A stretch of DNA of 64,000 bases from Nitratireductor indicus C115 (GTDB taxonomy: Bacteria; Pseudomonadota; Alphaproteobacteria; Rhizobiales; Rhizobiaceae), in assembly GCF_000300515.1 (NCBI RefSeq), contig NZ_AMSI01000001.1, positions 310,001-374,000 of the forward strand. The letters are read 5' to 3'. The notes below the pieces were generated by a model, which did no database searches, was not told where the DNA came from, and was given only the letters and a program-made list of their open reading frames with translations. Positions 36,641 to 46,238 of the stretch are shown here, in pieces. Position 1 is the stretch's first letter, and each line of letters begins with the position of its first letter. Both the position numbers and the translations under genes were made by a program.

Positions 36641-36961
36641 ATGGCCAACCGCCTTCTTCTCGTTCTCGTCCTGGTGCCGTTGGCGGTCATCATCGTCGCC
36701 TTGGCTGTTGCCAATCGCGGCCTGGTGCCGTTCACGCTTGATCCTTTCAATCCGGGCAATCCGGTTCTGACGGTCAACTGGCCGCTCTTTGTCTATCTCT
36801 TTGCCGCGCTTGCGCTTGGTATGGTGATCGGCAGCCTTGCCACGTGGCTGCGGCAGGGGCGTTATCGCCGGGTTGCGCGCGACCGCAAGAAAGAGGTCGA
36901 CCAGCTGCGTGAAACCGCAATGCGCGCAAGCGGCGCCCCACAGCTGCCACACTCTTCCTGA
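36641..36961 (+). CDS. LapA-domain (DUF1049) inner-membrane protein
   Basis: A 106-residue protein with two membrane segments (LLLVLVLVPLAVIIVALAVA and FVYLFAALALGMVIGSLATW) followed by a basic cytoplasmic helix (RQGRYRRVARDRKKEVDQLR). This is the LapA/DUF1049 arrangement; E. coli LapA works near LPS biogenesis control. It lies 37 bp after ihfB, likely in the same transcript. Function in this group is not established. Confidence 0.85.
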   Translation: MANRLLLVLVLVPLAVIIVALAVANRGLVPFTLDPFNPGNPVLTVNWPLFVYLFAALALGMVIGSLATWLRQGRYRRVARDRKKEVDQLRETAMRASGAPQLPHSS

Positions 36962-36990
36962 CGCCTTTTCCTGAAACGGATATACCCTTG

Positions 36991-37953
36991 ATGCTGAATA
37001 TCTCCGCCGACGATGTCGATTCCTGTCTGGACCATGCCGGTCTGATTGAAACGCTGCGTCGGGCGTTCCGCCAGGGCGCGGTGCAGCCGGTTCGCCATCA
37101 CCACACGGTGGAACGCCCCGGAGCCAGCGATGCGACCTTGCTTCTGATGCCGGCATGGAACGATTTTTCGAACGCGGAGGTCGGCAACGGTTATATCGGC
37201 GTTAAGATCGCCACCGTTTCACCGGACAACAATGCGATCGGAAAGCCGGCAGTGATGGCCGTTTATCTTCTGATGGATGGCCGCACGGGCGAACCGCTGG
37301 CGCTGATCGATGGCCAGCGTGTCACCGCCTGGCGTACGGCCTGCGCGTCCGGTCTGGCAACCTCCTACCTCGCGCGACAGGATGCTTCCCGGCTGCTGAT
37401 CGTCGGGGCCGGTGCCCTTGCACCGCATCTGGCGCGTGCTCATTCGGCTGTGCGCCCGATCACCGAGATTCGCATCTGGAACCGATCCAGCGGCAATGCA
37501 CAGAAGGTTGTCGACAGCCTCAATGCTGCGGGTATGAACGCGGCCGTGGCGGGCGATCTGGACGAGGCGGTGGCCGAGGCCGACATCGTGTCCTGCGCCA
37601 CGCTTTCCAACGAGCCTCTGGTGCGCGGCGCGGTGCTCAAGCCTGGGACGCATGTCGATCTGATCGGCGCCTTCACCCCGACCATGCGCGAGAGCGATGA
37701 TGAAGCGGTACGCCGCGCGTCGGTGTTCGTGGATACGAGAGCTGGCGCGGTGAAGGAGGCCGGCGATATCGTTCAGGCGCTCAAATCGGGCGCTCTGAAG
37801 GAAGAGGAAATCTGCGCCGACCTTTACGAGCTCACCCGCGGCGACAAGCCCGGGCGCCGCAGCGACGATGAAATCACGTTGTTCAAGTCTGTTGGGGCAG
37901 CCATCGAGGATCTGGCGGCGGGTATTGCCGTTTACGAGAAGCACCGGGCCTGA
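36991..37953 (+). CDS. Ornithine cyclodeaminase / mu-crystallin family protein
   Basis: A 320-residue NAD(P)-binding protein of the OCD family. The dinucleotide fold is LLIVGAGALAPHLARAHSAV; the substrate side includes KIATVSPDNNAIGKP and GQRVTAWRTACASGLA with the conserved arginine and threonine. DLIGAFTPTMRESDDE is the family motif with the catalytic-region aspartate. Members cyclise ornithine to proline or act as alanine or pyrroline reductases; the substrate is not determined. ATG at 36991; a TTG precedes it by one codon. Confidence 0.88.
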   Translation: MLNISADDVDSCLDHAGLIETLRRAFRQGAVQPVRHHHTVERPGASDATLLLMPAWNDFSNAEVGNGYIGVKIATVSPDNNAIGKPAVMAVYLLMDGRTGEPLALIDGQRVTAWRTACASGLATSYLARQDASRLLIVGAGALAPHLARAHSAVRPITEIRIWNRSSGNAQKVVDSLNAAGMNAAVAGDLDEAVAEADIVSCATLSNEPLVRGAVLKPGTHVDLIGAFTPTMRESDDEAVRRASVFVDTRAGAVKEAGDIVQALKSGALKEEEICADLYELTRGDKPGRRSDDEITLFKSVGAAIEDLAAGIAVYEKHRA

Positions 37954-37970
37954 AGCGCGGCAACATTGCC

Positions 37971-39053
37971 TTGCCGCAAGCCCTGTGGCAGAAGCCCGGC
38001 ACCATTTGCGGATTGGCGGACACGGAATTGAAGCCTCAGCGCCCAAAGCGCCGGAACGACCGGCGCCCCCAGCAGAAGCCCCAGCCCCCGCGTGACAACG
38101 AACCGCGGCAGGAGGAGCCTGCGCGCCGCGCGCCGCCACCGCGCCGTCAGGGACGGCTGCCCGACGAGCGCCTGCCCGTCATTCTGGAAGTGCGGCCCAA
38201 CGAGGATTATGCGCTGCTCGATTCGGGCGATGGCCTCAAGCTGGAGCAATATGGCCCATACCGGATCGTGCGGCCCGAAGGGCAGGCGATCTGGCGCCCT
38301 GCGCTCGGTCCTGCCGAATGGAACCGTGCGGACGCGATCTTCACCGGAGACACCGATGAAGAGGGCATGGGCCGCTGGCGGTTCCCGCGAGAGCCTTTGG
38401 GCGAGACCTGGCCGATGCGCCATGACGGTATCGACTACCTTGGCCGCTTCACCTCGTTTCGCCATGTGGGCGTGTTTCCCGAACAGGCGACCCACTGGTC
38501 GCATATGGAAGAACTGGTGCTCGGCGCCGGTCGCCCGGTGAAGGTTCTGAACCTGTTCGGCTATACGGGGCTTGCCTCGCTGGTCGCTGCCCGTGCCGGC
38601 GCCGAGGTCACCCATGTGGACGCCTCCAAGAAGGCGATTGGCTGGGCCCGCGAGAATCAGGAAATTGCCGGACTTGCCGACAAGCCGATCCGCTGGATCT
38701 GCGAGGACGCGGTGAAGTTTGCCGAGCGCGAGGCAAGGCGCGGCAACAGCTACGACATCGTTCTGTTCGATCCACCGGCCTATGGGCGAGGTCCCAAGGG
38801 CGAAGTGTGGCAGTTGTTCGAGGACCTGCCCTATCTGGCCGAGCTGTGCCGTTCCATTCTGTCGCCGCAGCCATTGGCGGTCGTGCTCACGGCCTATTCC
38901 ATTCGCGCCTCCTTCTTCGCCATTCATGCGTTGATGCGCGACATCTTCGCGGGCATGGGTGGGCGCATCGAATCCGGCGAATTGATCATCCGCGAGCAAT
39001 CGGCGGGCCGGGCGCTTTCCACATCGCTCTTTTCTCGCTGGGTGGCCTCATGA
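37971..39053 (+). CDS. Class I SAM-dependent (rRNA) methyltransferase, RlmI/RlmL-like
   Basis: A protein of about 340-360 residues. The N-terminal 60 residues are basic and proline-rich, an RNA-binding-like tail. The Rossmann methyltransferase domain has VLNLFGYTGLASLVAARAGA (motif I), THVDASKKAIGWARENQ (motif II) and IVLFDPPAYGRGPKGE (motif IV, DPPAYG). This is the signature of 23S rRNA cytosine-5 methyltransferases of the RlmI class. Only TTG starts are available (37971, 38013 or 38028), so the N-terminus is uncertain. Overlaps the next gene by ATGA. Confidence 0.85.
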   Translation: MPQALWQKPGTICGLADTELKPQRPKRRNDRRPQQKPQPPRDNEPRQEEPARRAPPPRRQGRLPDERLPVILEVRPNEDYALLDSGDGLKLEQYGPYRIVRPEGQAIWRPALGPAEWNRADAIFTGDTDEEGMGRWRFPREPLGETWPMRHDGIDYLGRFTSFRHVGVFPEQATHWSHMEELVLGAGRPVKVLNLFGYTGLASLVAARAGAEVTHVDASKKAIGWARENQEIAGLADKPIRWICEDAVKFAEREARRGNSYDIVLFDPPAYGRGPKGEVWQLFEDLPYLAELCRSILSPQPLAVVLTAYSIRASFFAIHALMRDIFAGMGGRIESGELIIREQSAGRALSTSLFSRWVAS

Positions 39054-39910
39054 GCACGCATGACCGGGACAGGAAACGCACGGGACAGGTGAAGGAAGTC
39101 ACGAGCCTCACCAATCCGATCATCAAGGACATCCGAGCGCTGTCCATGAAGAAGTTCCGCGATCGCGAGCATGTCTTCATGGCCGAGGGGCTGAAGCTCG
39201 TCATCGATGCTTTCGAAGCTGGATGGACCGTCCGGACCCTGCTCTATGCGAAGGCCGGGCGGGGCAATGAAGCGGTCGAGAAACTCGCCGCGCGCACGGT
39301 CGCTTCCGGTGGGCTCGTGCTTGTCGTGAGCGAGAAGGTCCTCTCCGCCATCACCCGGCGCGACAATCCGCAGATGGTCGTCGGTGTTTTCGAGCAGAAA
39401 ACGCTGCCGCTCGACGCGGTGGAGCCGGCCGCAGGCGACGTCTGGATCGCGCTCGACCGTGTGCGCGATCCCGGCAATCTGGGCACCATCCTGCGCACCG
39501 CCGATGCGGTGGGCGCGAAGGGCGTGATACTCATCGGCGATTGCACCGACCCTTTTTCCATCGAGACGGTGCGGGCCACCATGGGCTCGGTTTTTGCGGT
39601 CCCCATCGTGCGCGCCGGCGTGGAAGCCTTCCTTGCCTGGCGAAAGGGCTTTTCCGGCAGGGTGGTCGGTACCCATCTGGAAGGTTCTGTCGATTATCGC
39701 ACAGTCGATTACTCGAGGGGAGCAACCCTGCTTGTGATGGGCAACGAGCAGCAGGGGCTCACCGCCGAACTCGCTGCCGCCTGCGATACGCTTGTGCGCA
39801 TTCCGCAGGCTGGCCGGGCAGATTCCCTTAATCTCGCGGTCGCGACCGGCGTCATGCTCTATGAAATCCGGCGCGATGTTCTTCCCCTCGACGACAGGAG
39901 CAAGGCATGA
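39050..39910 (+). CDS. TrmH-family (SPOUT) RNA 2'-O-methyltransferase
   Basis: A 286-residue SPOUT methyltransferase: an N-terminal L30e-like substrate domain (ALSMKKFRDREHVFMAEGLK) and the knotted catalytic domain with RVRDPGNLGTILRTADAVGA (motif 1), LLVMGNEQQGL (motif 2) and IPQAGRADSLNLAVATGVML (motif 3). It modifies a ribose in rRNA or tRNA; the target position cannot be assigned. The ATG overlaps the preceding methyltransferase stop, and its stop overlaps lspA the same way. Confidence 0.9.
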   Translation: MSTHDRDRKRTGQVKEVTSLTNPIIKDIRALSMKKFRDREHVFMAEGLKLVIDAFEAGWTVRTLLYAKAGRGNEAVEKLAARTVASGGLVLVVSEKVLSAITRRDNPQMVVGVFEQKTLPLDAVEPAAGDVWIALDRVRDPGNLGTILRTADAVGAKGVILIGDCTDPFSIETVRATMGSVFAVPIVRAGVEAFLAWRKGFSGRVVGTHLEGSVDYRTVDYSRGATLLVMGNEQQGLTAELAAACDTLVRIPQAGRADSLNLAVATGVMLYEIRRDVLPLDDRSKA

Positions 39911-40404
39911 GCATGCGCGCCATCGCCTTTTATGGCGTGCTGACACTCGTCTTCGCTCTTGCCGATCAGCTCGTGAAGGAGCTGGTGGAGACCGCGATGC
40001 CGCTCTATGAGCGTATCGATATCCTCCCCTTCTTCTCGCTCCTTCACTCGCGCAACACCGGCATCGCCTTTTCCATGTTCTCCGGCATGAGCGGCATCGG
40101 CCTTAGCATCGTTATGGCGCTGGTCATTCTGTTCATCGGCTTTCTCGCCATGCGAACGGGGGCCGCGCAGGTTTGGGCAAGGCTCGGCTTTGCACTCATC
40201 CTCGGCGGCGCCATTGGCAATCTCATCGACCGCCTGACGCTTGGATATGTGACCGATTACCTGTTTTTCCACACGCCGGTCTGGTCCTTCGCCATCTTCA
40301 ATCTTGCCGATGTGTTCATCACGGTGGGCGCGGGCCTGGTCATACTCGAAGAGCTTCTCGACTGGCGGCGTGGCCGCCGGGGAAGAGGCAATCAGGCGGA
40401 TTGA
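39907..40404 (+). CDS. lspA: Lipoprotein signal peptidase (signal peptidase II)
   Basis: Cleaves the signal peptide of diacylglyceryl-prolipoproteins. The 165-residue protein has four membrane segments and both catalytic aspartates, in GGAIGNLIDRLTLGYVTDY and FAIFNLADVFITVG. RNTGIAFSM is the conserved asparagine region. A short basic C-terminal tail follows. ATG at 39907 overlaps the preceding stop. It would process lipoproteins such as those at 12513 and 58684 in this window. Confidence 0.95.
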   Translation: MSMRAIAFYGVLTLVFALADQLVKELVETAMPLYERIDILPFFSLLHSRNTGIAFSMFSGMSGIGLSIVMALVILFIGFLAMRTGAAQVWARLGFALILGGAIGNLIDRLTLGYVTDYLFFHTPVWSFAIFNLADVFITVGAGLVILEELLDWRRGRRGRGNQAD

Positions 40405-40546
40405 CCGCGGCGGAGGCCTCGCCCGTTTTCCCCTTCTTCGGTCGATGGGCTGCATGAACCCTTACGGTCGGCGATGCTTGCCGATCGTTAAAATTGGAAA
40501 CACCCGCCAAAAGCTTCTGTAATTCTTGCTCGTTACAGTGCGCCCC

Positions 40547-42850
40547 ATGGAAACGGCGGGAAAAAAAGACTTGGCTGAGCGCATCGCGACACCGGTCGCA
40601 TCTGAAAAGGTGCAGCCGCGGCGCATGCGTATCAAGTCGCCCGCCCTGGCTCCGGCCCTCGCTTCGGAGGGACTGGTGCCGCCACATCGTGGCGGAGAAA
40701 TGATGTTGAGCCTTGCGATCCTGCTCATTGCAGGCATCGCGCATCTGACGGGCGCGTCTCCGCTGATCGGGCTCTTTCTGGCAATCCTGGGAGCATTCAG
40801 TCTTCTGGTCACGGTTCGCGCGGCCAATGCGGACAAACGTCTTCTCTCCGAAGTCGCCCGCAAGGAAGCCGTCAGCCGCGTCGAGATGGAAGACCTCGCC
40901 GACCGCATGTGGGAATTGCGTGAGAGCGAGGAACGGTTTCAGGGGCTTGTCGACGCGCTGGGCGATCTCATCGTTCACCGCGATCGCGGCGGACGGATCA
41001 TCTATGTGAACCGGGTTTTCGCCGAATTGCTGGATCGCGAACCCGAGCAGCTTGTGGGCCGGACCCTCAGCCAACTGGGGATTGACATCGGCCTTGTGCC
41101 CGATGCGGCCTTCTCGGATGGAGAGTGCCTCAGCTCCACCGATGTGGCCATTCACACGCGCCACGGGGTGCGCTGGTATTCCTGGATAGAACATTCCGTC
41201 CGCGACGAGAAGGCGGGATCGGTTTCGCATCGCGCCATCGCGCGGGACATCACGGCCCGCAAGCGGGCGGAGCGGGCGTTGATCAATGCGCGCGAGCGCG
41301 CTGAACAGGCAAGCCATGCCAAGTCGCGTTTTCTCGCCACTGTCAGTCACGAGATCCGCACGCCCATGAACGGCATCATGGGCATGGCGACGCTTCTGGC
41401 GGATACGCGGCTGACGCCCGAGCAGCGCACCTATGTGGGTGCGGTTTCCACCTCTGCCAGCGCGCTTCTCGCCCTGATCGAGGACTTGCTCGACTACTCG
41501 AAGATCGAGGCCGGGCGGCTGGAGCTGGAACCGCAAAGCATTCTCGTGCACGAGATGGTGGAGAATGTGGTTGAGCTGCTGGCAGCCCGGGCCTTTGCCA
41601 AGAAGATCGGGCTCGGTTGCTACATCGCTCCCAATGTTCCAAGCCGCATCACGGCCGATCCCGGTCGGGTGCGCCAGGTGCTTCTCAACCTGCTCGGCAA
41701 TGCGGTCAAGTTTACCGACGAAGGTGGCGTTACGGTGTGCGTGACCCGGGAAGAAAAGAATGGCGCTCCCGCGATCCGCTTTGCCGTCACGGATTCCGGG
41801 CCGGGAATGGAGAAGGCCGACATAACGCGCATCTTCAAGGATTTCGAGCAGGTGGACGGCAGTTCCACGCGGCGGCATGGCGGGGCAGGGCTGGGGTTGG
41901 CCATCACAAAACGCATTGTCGATGCCATGAACGGCTCTATTGCCGTGGCGAGCACACCGGGCGAAGGCTCGGAATTTGCCGTCGTGCTCCCCTTGGGGAC
42001 GGGCGCGCACGAAGAGGCGGATGCCGACCCCGTCCTTTACGAGGTGAACGCGGTCATCCTCTCCCCATATCTCGAGGAAGCCGAAACCATTGCAATGACG
42101 ATCCGCGCATATGGCGGTTCCGCTGTCATTGCGACCGGGCCGGAGGATGCGGCGCGCCTGGCGAAGGAAGCCGGCAAACCTTTCGATACGGTGCTGGTGG
42201 ATGCGACCCTGGAAGCTGACGACGGCAACCTCATCACGCGGCTGCATCAGCTGGGCGTCGGGGCGGGCAGGGCTCTGACCCTGATCACACCGTCCGAGCG
42301 AGGCCGTCTGGCGGCGTTCCGCGCCTCGGGATATGGCGCATTTCTCGCGCGCCCCGTTCGCGGAAAGACGCTGCTGCATCAGCTCTTGAGCGAGCACGGC
42401 GAAATCGCATGGCCGGTGAGTGAGGCGCGGGATGCCAAGGGTCGCAAGCAGCTTGCCGAAGCGAAGAGGGGGCTCCGGATTCTTGTAGCGGAAGACAATG
42501 AAATCAATGCCATGCTGGCGCGTGCGGCCCTGAAGAAGGCCGGTCACGAGGTCGATCTCGTATCCAATGGCCGTTCTGCGCTGGAAGCGGTGAGCAATTC
42601 CGTGAAACGGTATGACGTGGTGCTTATGGACCTTCACATGCCGGTTATGGACGGGTTGGACGCGATCAACGCCATCCGTCGTCACGAAGAGGAAACGGGC
42701 ATTGCCCCTGTGCCGATTCTGGTCTTGTCCGCCGATGGGCAGGAAAAGACACGTCACGGTGTTCTTGCCCACGGCGCGAATGGGTTCGTGACCAAACCGC
42801 TCGATCCGGATAAGCTGCTTGCTGCGCTGGAGATGCACGCGGCAGCCTGA
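40547..42850 (+). CDS. PAS-domain hybrid sensor histidine kinase with two receiver-like domains
   Basis: A 767-residue inner-membrane hybrid kinase. Two adjacent membrane helices (about residues 52-91) are followed by a PAS domain (LVDALGDLIVHRDRGGRIIY). HisKA has the phosphorylated His268 in SHEIRTPMNG, then HATPase boxes NLLGNAVKF, DSGPGM and GGAGLGL. A first receiver-like domain (about 510-620) keeps an aspartate in TVLVDATL but lacks the acidic pocket and has RP in place of KP. The last receiver (VAEDNEINAM, VLMDLHMPVMDG, KPLDP) is complete. Signal unknown. ATG at 40547. Beside lspA and olsB. Confidence 0.9.
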   Translation: METAGKKDLAERIATPVASEKVQPRRMRIKSPALAPALASEGLVPPHRGGEMMLSLAILLIAGIAHLTGASPLIGLFLAILGAFSLLVTVRAANADKRLLSEVARKEAVSRVEMEDLADRMWELRESEERFQGLVDALGDLIVHRDRGGRIIYVNRVFAELLDREPEQLVGRTLSQLGIDIGLVPDAAFSDGECLSSTDVAIHTRHGVRWYSWIEHSVRDEKAGSVSHRAIARDITARKRAERALINARERAEQASHAKSRFLATVSHEIRTPMNGIMGMATLLADTRLTPEQRTYVGAVSTSASALLALIEDLLDYSKIEAGRLELEPQSILVHEMVENVVELLAARAFAKKIGLGCYIAPNVPSRITADPGRVRQVLLNLLGNAVKFTDEGGVTVCVTREEKNGAPAIRFAVTDSGPGMEKADITRIFKDFEQVDGSSTRRHGGAGLGLAITKRIVDAMNGSIAVASTPGEGSEFAVVLPLGTGAHEEADADPVLYEVNAVILSPYLEEAETIAMTIRAYGGSAVIATGPEDAARLAKEAGKPFDTVLVDATLEADDGNLITRLHQLGVGAGRALTLITPSERGRLAAFRASGYGAFLARPVRGKTLLHQLLSEHGEIAWPVSEARDAKGRKQLAEAKRGLRILVAEDNEINAMLARAALKKAGHEVDLVSNGRSALEAVSNSVKRYDVVLMDLHMPVMDGLDAINAIRRHEEETGIAPVPILVLSADGQEKTRHGVLAHGANGFVTKPLDPDKLLAALEMHAAA

Positions 42851-42958
42851 CCTTGGGTGAGCCGGCGGTTGCCGCTCACGCTTTGTGACGCTATCGTCAT
42901 AGTTCTGTCGCAACAGGCGACTATTCCGGCGTCGATCCAACGCGGAGGAGAATCAGCA

Positions 42959-43852
42959 ATGCAAGTCATGACGCTGAACACCGCTTTCAACGAGCCTGCC
43001 GGTCAGCCGCCCCTGGCGGGGGATGCCGGTGTGTTGAGTGAGCTTTCCGAAGATGGCCTGCTGGGCCGTATCGGCCCATTGGAAGTGCGGCTGGCGCGCG
43101 ATCCCGCTGAAATTGCGGCTGCACAGACAATCCGCTTCCGCGTGTTTTTCGACGAGATGGGTGCCCGGCCTTCCGCCGCGGTTGCCTCGCAAAACCGGGA
43201 TACGGACGGTTTCGATGCCGTTTGCGATCATCTGTTGGTGGTCGACACCTCGCTTGAGGGGGATGATGTCGATCGTATCGTCGGTACCTATCGCCTGCTC
43301 CCGCCGGAAGGCGCGCGCAAGGCCGGTCGCTTTTATTCGCAGGACGAGTTCGCAATAGAAACCCTCATGGCCCGCCATACGGGCCGGCGGTTTCTGGAAC
43401 TGGGCCGCTCATGTGTTTTGCCGGCTTACCGTACCAAGCGCACCATTGAGCTCCTGTGGCAGGGCATCTGGGCTTATTGCCGTCGCCTTCGCATCGATGT
43501 GATGATGGGGTGTGCGTCTTTCCCGGGCGTCGTGCCGGCTGCCCATGCGGAAGCGTTGTCCTTCCTCGGCCATTTCTGCCAGGCGGAAGCCGATTGGCAT
43601 GTCCGTGCGCTGGATGCACGCTTCGCGCCGATGGACCTGATGCCGAAGGAAGCCATCCAGGCGCGCTCTGCGCTGGCTGCCATGCCTCCCTTGGTTAAGG
43701 GCTATCTGCGGCTTGGCGCCCGGTTTGGCGAGGGATGCGTTGTCGACCACGATTTCGCTACGACCGATGTTTTCGTCGTGTTGCCTGTCGAAGCGATTTC
43801 CGACCGCTACATCAACTATTACGGCGCCGACGCCCAGCGTTTCGCAGCTTAG
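42959..43852 (+). CDS. olsB: L-ornithine N-alpha-acyltransferase (lyso-ornithine lipid synthesis)
   Basis: Attaches a 3-hydroxy fatty acid from acyl-ACP to ornithine, the first step of the phosphorus-free membrane ornithine lipids. The 297-residue protein belongs to the OlsB-type acyltransferase family: AQTIRFRVFFDEMG, IVGTYRLLPPEGAR, FLELGRSCVLPAYR and MMGCASFPGV. ATG at 42959 has a strong CGGAGGAG site. Placement after lspA and a hybrid kinase matches what I recall from Sinorhizobium. The second enzyme, OlsA, is not in the window. The stop TAG is the first codon of repeat copy C. Confidence 0.86.
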   Translation: MQVMTLNTAFNEPAGQPPLAGDAGVLSELSEDGLLGRIGPLEVRLARDPAEIAAAQTIRFRVFFDEMGARPSAAVASQNRDTDGFDAVCDHLLVVDTSLEGDDVDRIVGTYRLLPPEGARKAGRFYSQDEFAIETLMARHTGRRFLELGRSCVLPAYRTKRTIELLWQGIWAYCRRLRIDVMMGCASFPGVVPAAHAEALSFLGHFCQAEADWHVRALDARFAPMDLMPKEAIQARSALAAMPPLVKGYLRLGARFGEGCVVDHDFATTDVFVVLPVEAISDRYINYYGADAQRFAA

Positions 43853-43946
43853 AGCATTTTGCAGTCAGGTGGAATCTCCTGACGTCTGCATAAATGCGGA
43901 AAAACAAGGAGATAGATCGGTTCAGGGTTTCCGTGAACCGATCTAG
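43850..43946 (+). repeat. Palindromic double-hairpin repeat, copy C
   Basis: Starts at the olsB stop (TAGAGCATTTTGCAGTCAGG). Hairpin 1 has one T-T mismatch (TCAGGTG/CTCCTGA). Hairpin 2 keeps AGATCGGTTCA/TGAACCGATCT, but the inner GAAAC side is deleted, making this copy about 8 bp shorter. It ends CCGATCTAG, 6 bp before the convergent malic enzyme stop. Confidence 0.85.
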
Positions 43947-43952
43947 TCGCCC

Positions 43953-46238
43953 TCAGGCCCCCGCATTGTAGGCGGCGATCGCTGCCATGTTGACGATGTC
44001 GGAATCCTTCGCGTTCAACGAAACGATCTGAACCGGCTTGTTGAGGCCCACGAGCAGCGGGCCGATCACAGTCGAGCCACCCAGTTCCTGCAACATCTTT
44101 GTGGAGATGGATGCGGAGTGGAAGGCCGGCATGACAAGCACGTTGGCCGGTCCCGACAGGCGGCAGAACGGATATTGCTGCATGAGGTCGGGATTGAGGG
44201 CCACATCGGCGGCCATTTCGCCGTCATACTCGAAATCGACCCGGCGCTTGTCGAGGATTTTCACCGCCTCCTGAACGCGCTCGGCACGCTCGCCGGGCGG
44301 ATGGCCGAATGTCGAATAGGCGAGCATCGCCACGCGTGGCTCGTAGCCCATGCGCCGCGCCTGCCCGGCAGCCTCCTCCGCAATATCGGCAAGCTCCTCC
44401 GAATTTGGCATGTCATGCACCGCCGTATCGGCCACGAGCACGGTGCGCCCCCTGCACAGGGCGATGGAGCAGCCAATCACCCGGTGGCCTGGGCGTGCGT
44501 CGATTACCCGGCTGACATCGGCAAGCACGGTGGAGTAGTTCCGCGTCACGCCGCTCACCATCGCGTCCGCGTCGCCTAAAGCGACCATCGTCGCAGCGAA
44601 GTGATTGCGGTCGTTGTTGATCAGGCGCTGGCAGTCGCGGAAGAGGTAGCCTTTTCGTTGCAGCCGTTCATAGAGAAAGTCCGCGTAAATCCCGTTGCGT
44701 CTCGAAAGCCGCGCATTGATGATCTCGATACCCGGTTTGGAAAGATCGACGCCCGCGTTGCGCGCGGTTTCCTTGATCCGTTCTTCGCGGCCCAGAAGAA
44801 TGGCGGTGCCGAGCTTCTGGTTCACATAGGAAGCGGCTGCGCGCATGACCTGCTCTTCCTCGCCTTCGGCAAACACCATGCGCTTGGGCTGGCGGCGCAC
44901 GCGGTCATAGATGCGCTGCAATGTGGAGGCGATGGGATCGCGCCGGGCGGAGAGTTCGTTGGCGTATTTCTCCATGTCGAGGATCGGCCGGCGGGCAACA
45001 CCGCTATCCATCGCCGCTTTGGCAACCGCCACAGGAATGGCTGAAATCAGGCGCGGATCGAAGGGCACGGGGATAATGTAGTTCGGCCCGTATTTCGGAC
45101 GATTGCCCTGATAGGCCGCCGCCACGTCGTCGGGCACGTCCTGCCGGGCAAGTTCGGCAAGCGCCTCCGCGGCGGCCACCTTCATGGTATCGTTGATCGT
45201 GGTTGCTCGCACATCCAGTGCGCCACGGAAGATATAGGGAAAACCGAGCACATTGTTGACCTGGTTCGGATAGTCCGAACGGCCTGTGGCCATGATGGCG
45301 TCGGTGCGGATTTCGGCCACTTCCTCGGGCGTGATCTCCGGGTCGGGGTTGGCCATGGCAAAGATGATCGGGTTCTTTGCCATGGATTGCACCATGGCCG
45401 GGGTCAGTGCGCCTTTGGCCGAGAGGCCGAAGAACACGTCGGCGCCTTCCAGCGCTTCGGCAAGCGTTCGCTTCTTGGTCTCCACCGCATGGGCGGATTT
45501 CCACTGGTTCATGCCCTCGGTGCGGCCTTTATAGACCACGCCCTTGGTATCGCAGAGAAGAATGTTCTCGGGCGAGAAGCCGAGCGACTTCGCAAGCTCG
45601 ATACAGGCAATGCCCGCCGCACCGGCGCCATTGCACACGAGCCGTGTGGATTTCATGTCGCGTCCCGTCAGGTCGAGCGCGTTGATGAGGCCCGCGACGG
45701 CGATGATGGCCGTGCCGTGCTGGTCGTCATGAAAGACGGGAATGTCCATCAATTCGCGCAGCCGGCTCTCGATGATGAAGCATTCCGGCGCCTTGATGTC
45801 TTCCAGGTTGATGCCGCCGAAGGACGGGCCGAGCAGCTTCACGCAATCGACAAAGGCGTCGGCGTCTTCCGTATCCACTTCAAGGTCGATGGAATCGACA
45901 TCCGCAAAGCGCTTGAAAAGGACGGACTTGCCCTCCATCACGGGCTTGGAGGCGAGCGCGCCGAGATTGCCGAGGCCGAGGATCGCCGTGCCGTTGGTGA
46001 TGACAGCCACCATGTTGCCGCGCGTCGTGTAATCAAAGGCGCGGCTGGGGTCTTCCGCAATGGCTTTCACGGGGACGGCAACGCCGGGCGAATAGGCAAG
46101 CGAGAGGTCGCGCTGCGTGGCCATCGGCTTGGTCGGTGTGATTTCCAGCTTGCCGGGCCGGCCCATGGAGTGAAAGTCCAGAGCCTCCTGCGGGCTCACC
46201 GATGGTCCCTGGCGTTCATTCTTGTCGTTGGCAGGCAT
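43953..46238 (-). CDS. NADP-type malic enzyme with C-terminal phosphotransacetylase-like domain
   Basis: Oxidative decarboxylation of malate to pyruvate. The 761-residue protein has the malic-enzyme half (SLAYSPGVAVPVKAI, NGTAILGLGNLGA, IPVFHDDQHGTAIIAVAGL, cofactor motif CNGAGAAGIAC) and, from about residue 440, a domain like phosphotransacetylase (KRMVFAEGEEEQVMRAA, FCRLSGPANVLVMPAFHSA). This large chimeric form (MaeB/Tme) is usual in rhizobia; the second half is regulatory, not an active acetyltransferase. Divergent from mutS. Confidence 0.93.
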   Translation of the reverse strand: MPANDKNERQGPSVSPQEALDFHSMGRPGKLEITPTKPMATQRDLSLAYSPGVAVPVKAIAEDPSRAFDYTTRGNMVAVITNGTAILGLGNLGALASKPVMEGKSVLFKRFADVDSIDLEVDTEDADAFVDCVKLLGPSFGGINLEDIKAPECFIIESRLRELMDIPVFHDDQHGTAIIAVAGLINALDLTGRDMKSTRLVCNGAGAAGIACIELAKSLGFSPENILLCDTKGVVYKGRTEGMNQWKSAHAVETKKRTLAEALEGADVFFGLSAKGALTPAMVQSMAKNPIIFAMANPDPEITPEEVAEIRTDAIMATGRSDYPNQVNNVLGFPYIFRGALDVRATTINDTMKVAAAEALAELARQDVPDDVAAAYQGNRPKYGPNYIIPVPFDPRLISAIPVAVAKAAMDSGVARRPILDMEKYANELSARRDPIASTLQRIYDRVRRQPKRMVFAEGEEEQVMRAAASYVNQKLGTAILLGREERIKETARNAGVDLSKPGIEIINARLSRRNGIYADFLYERLQRKGYLFRDCQRLINNDRNHFAATMVALGDADAMVSGVTRNYSTVLADVSRVIDARPGHRVIGCSIALCRGRTVLVADTAVHDMPNSEELADIAEEAAGQARRMGYEPRVAMLAYSTFGHPPGERAERVQEAVKILDKRRVDFEYDGEMAADVALNPDLMQQYPFCRLSGPANVLVMPAFHSASISTKMLQELGGSTVIGPLLVGLNKPVQIVSLNAKDSDIVNMAAIAAYNAGA

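Noticed and set aside
40340-42940. An 866-codon open frame on the minus strand, opposite the hybrid kinase.
   Set aside because: It is antisense to a gene with intact kinase and receiver motifs, has no recognisable domain, and is expected from high GC codon bias.
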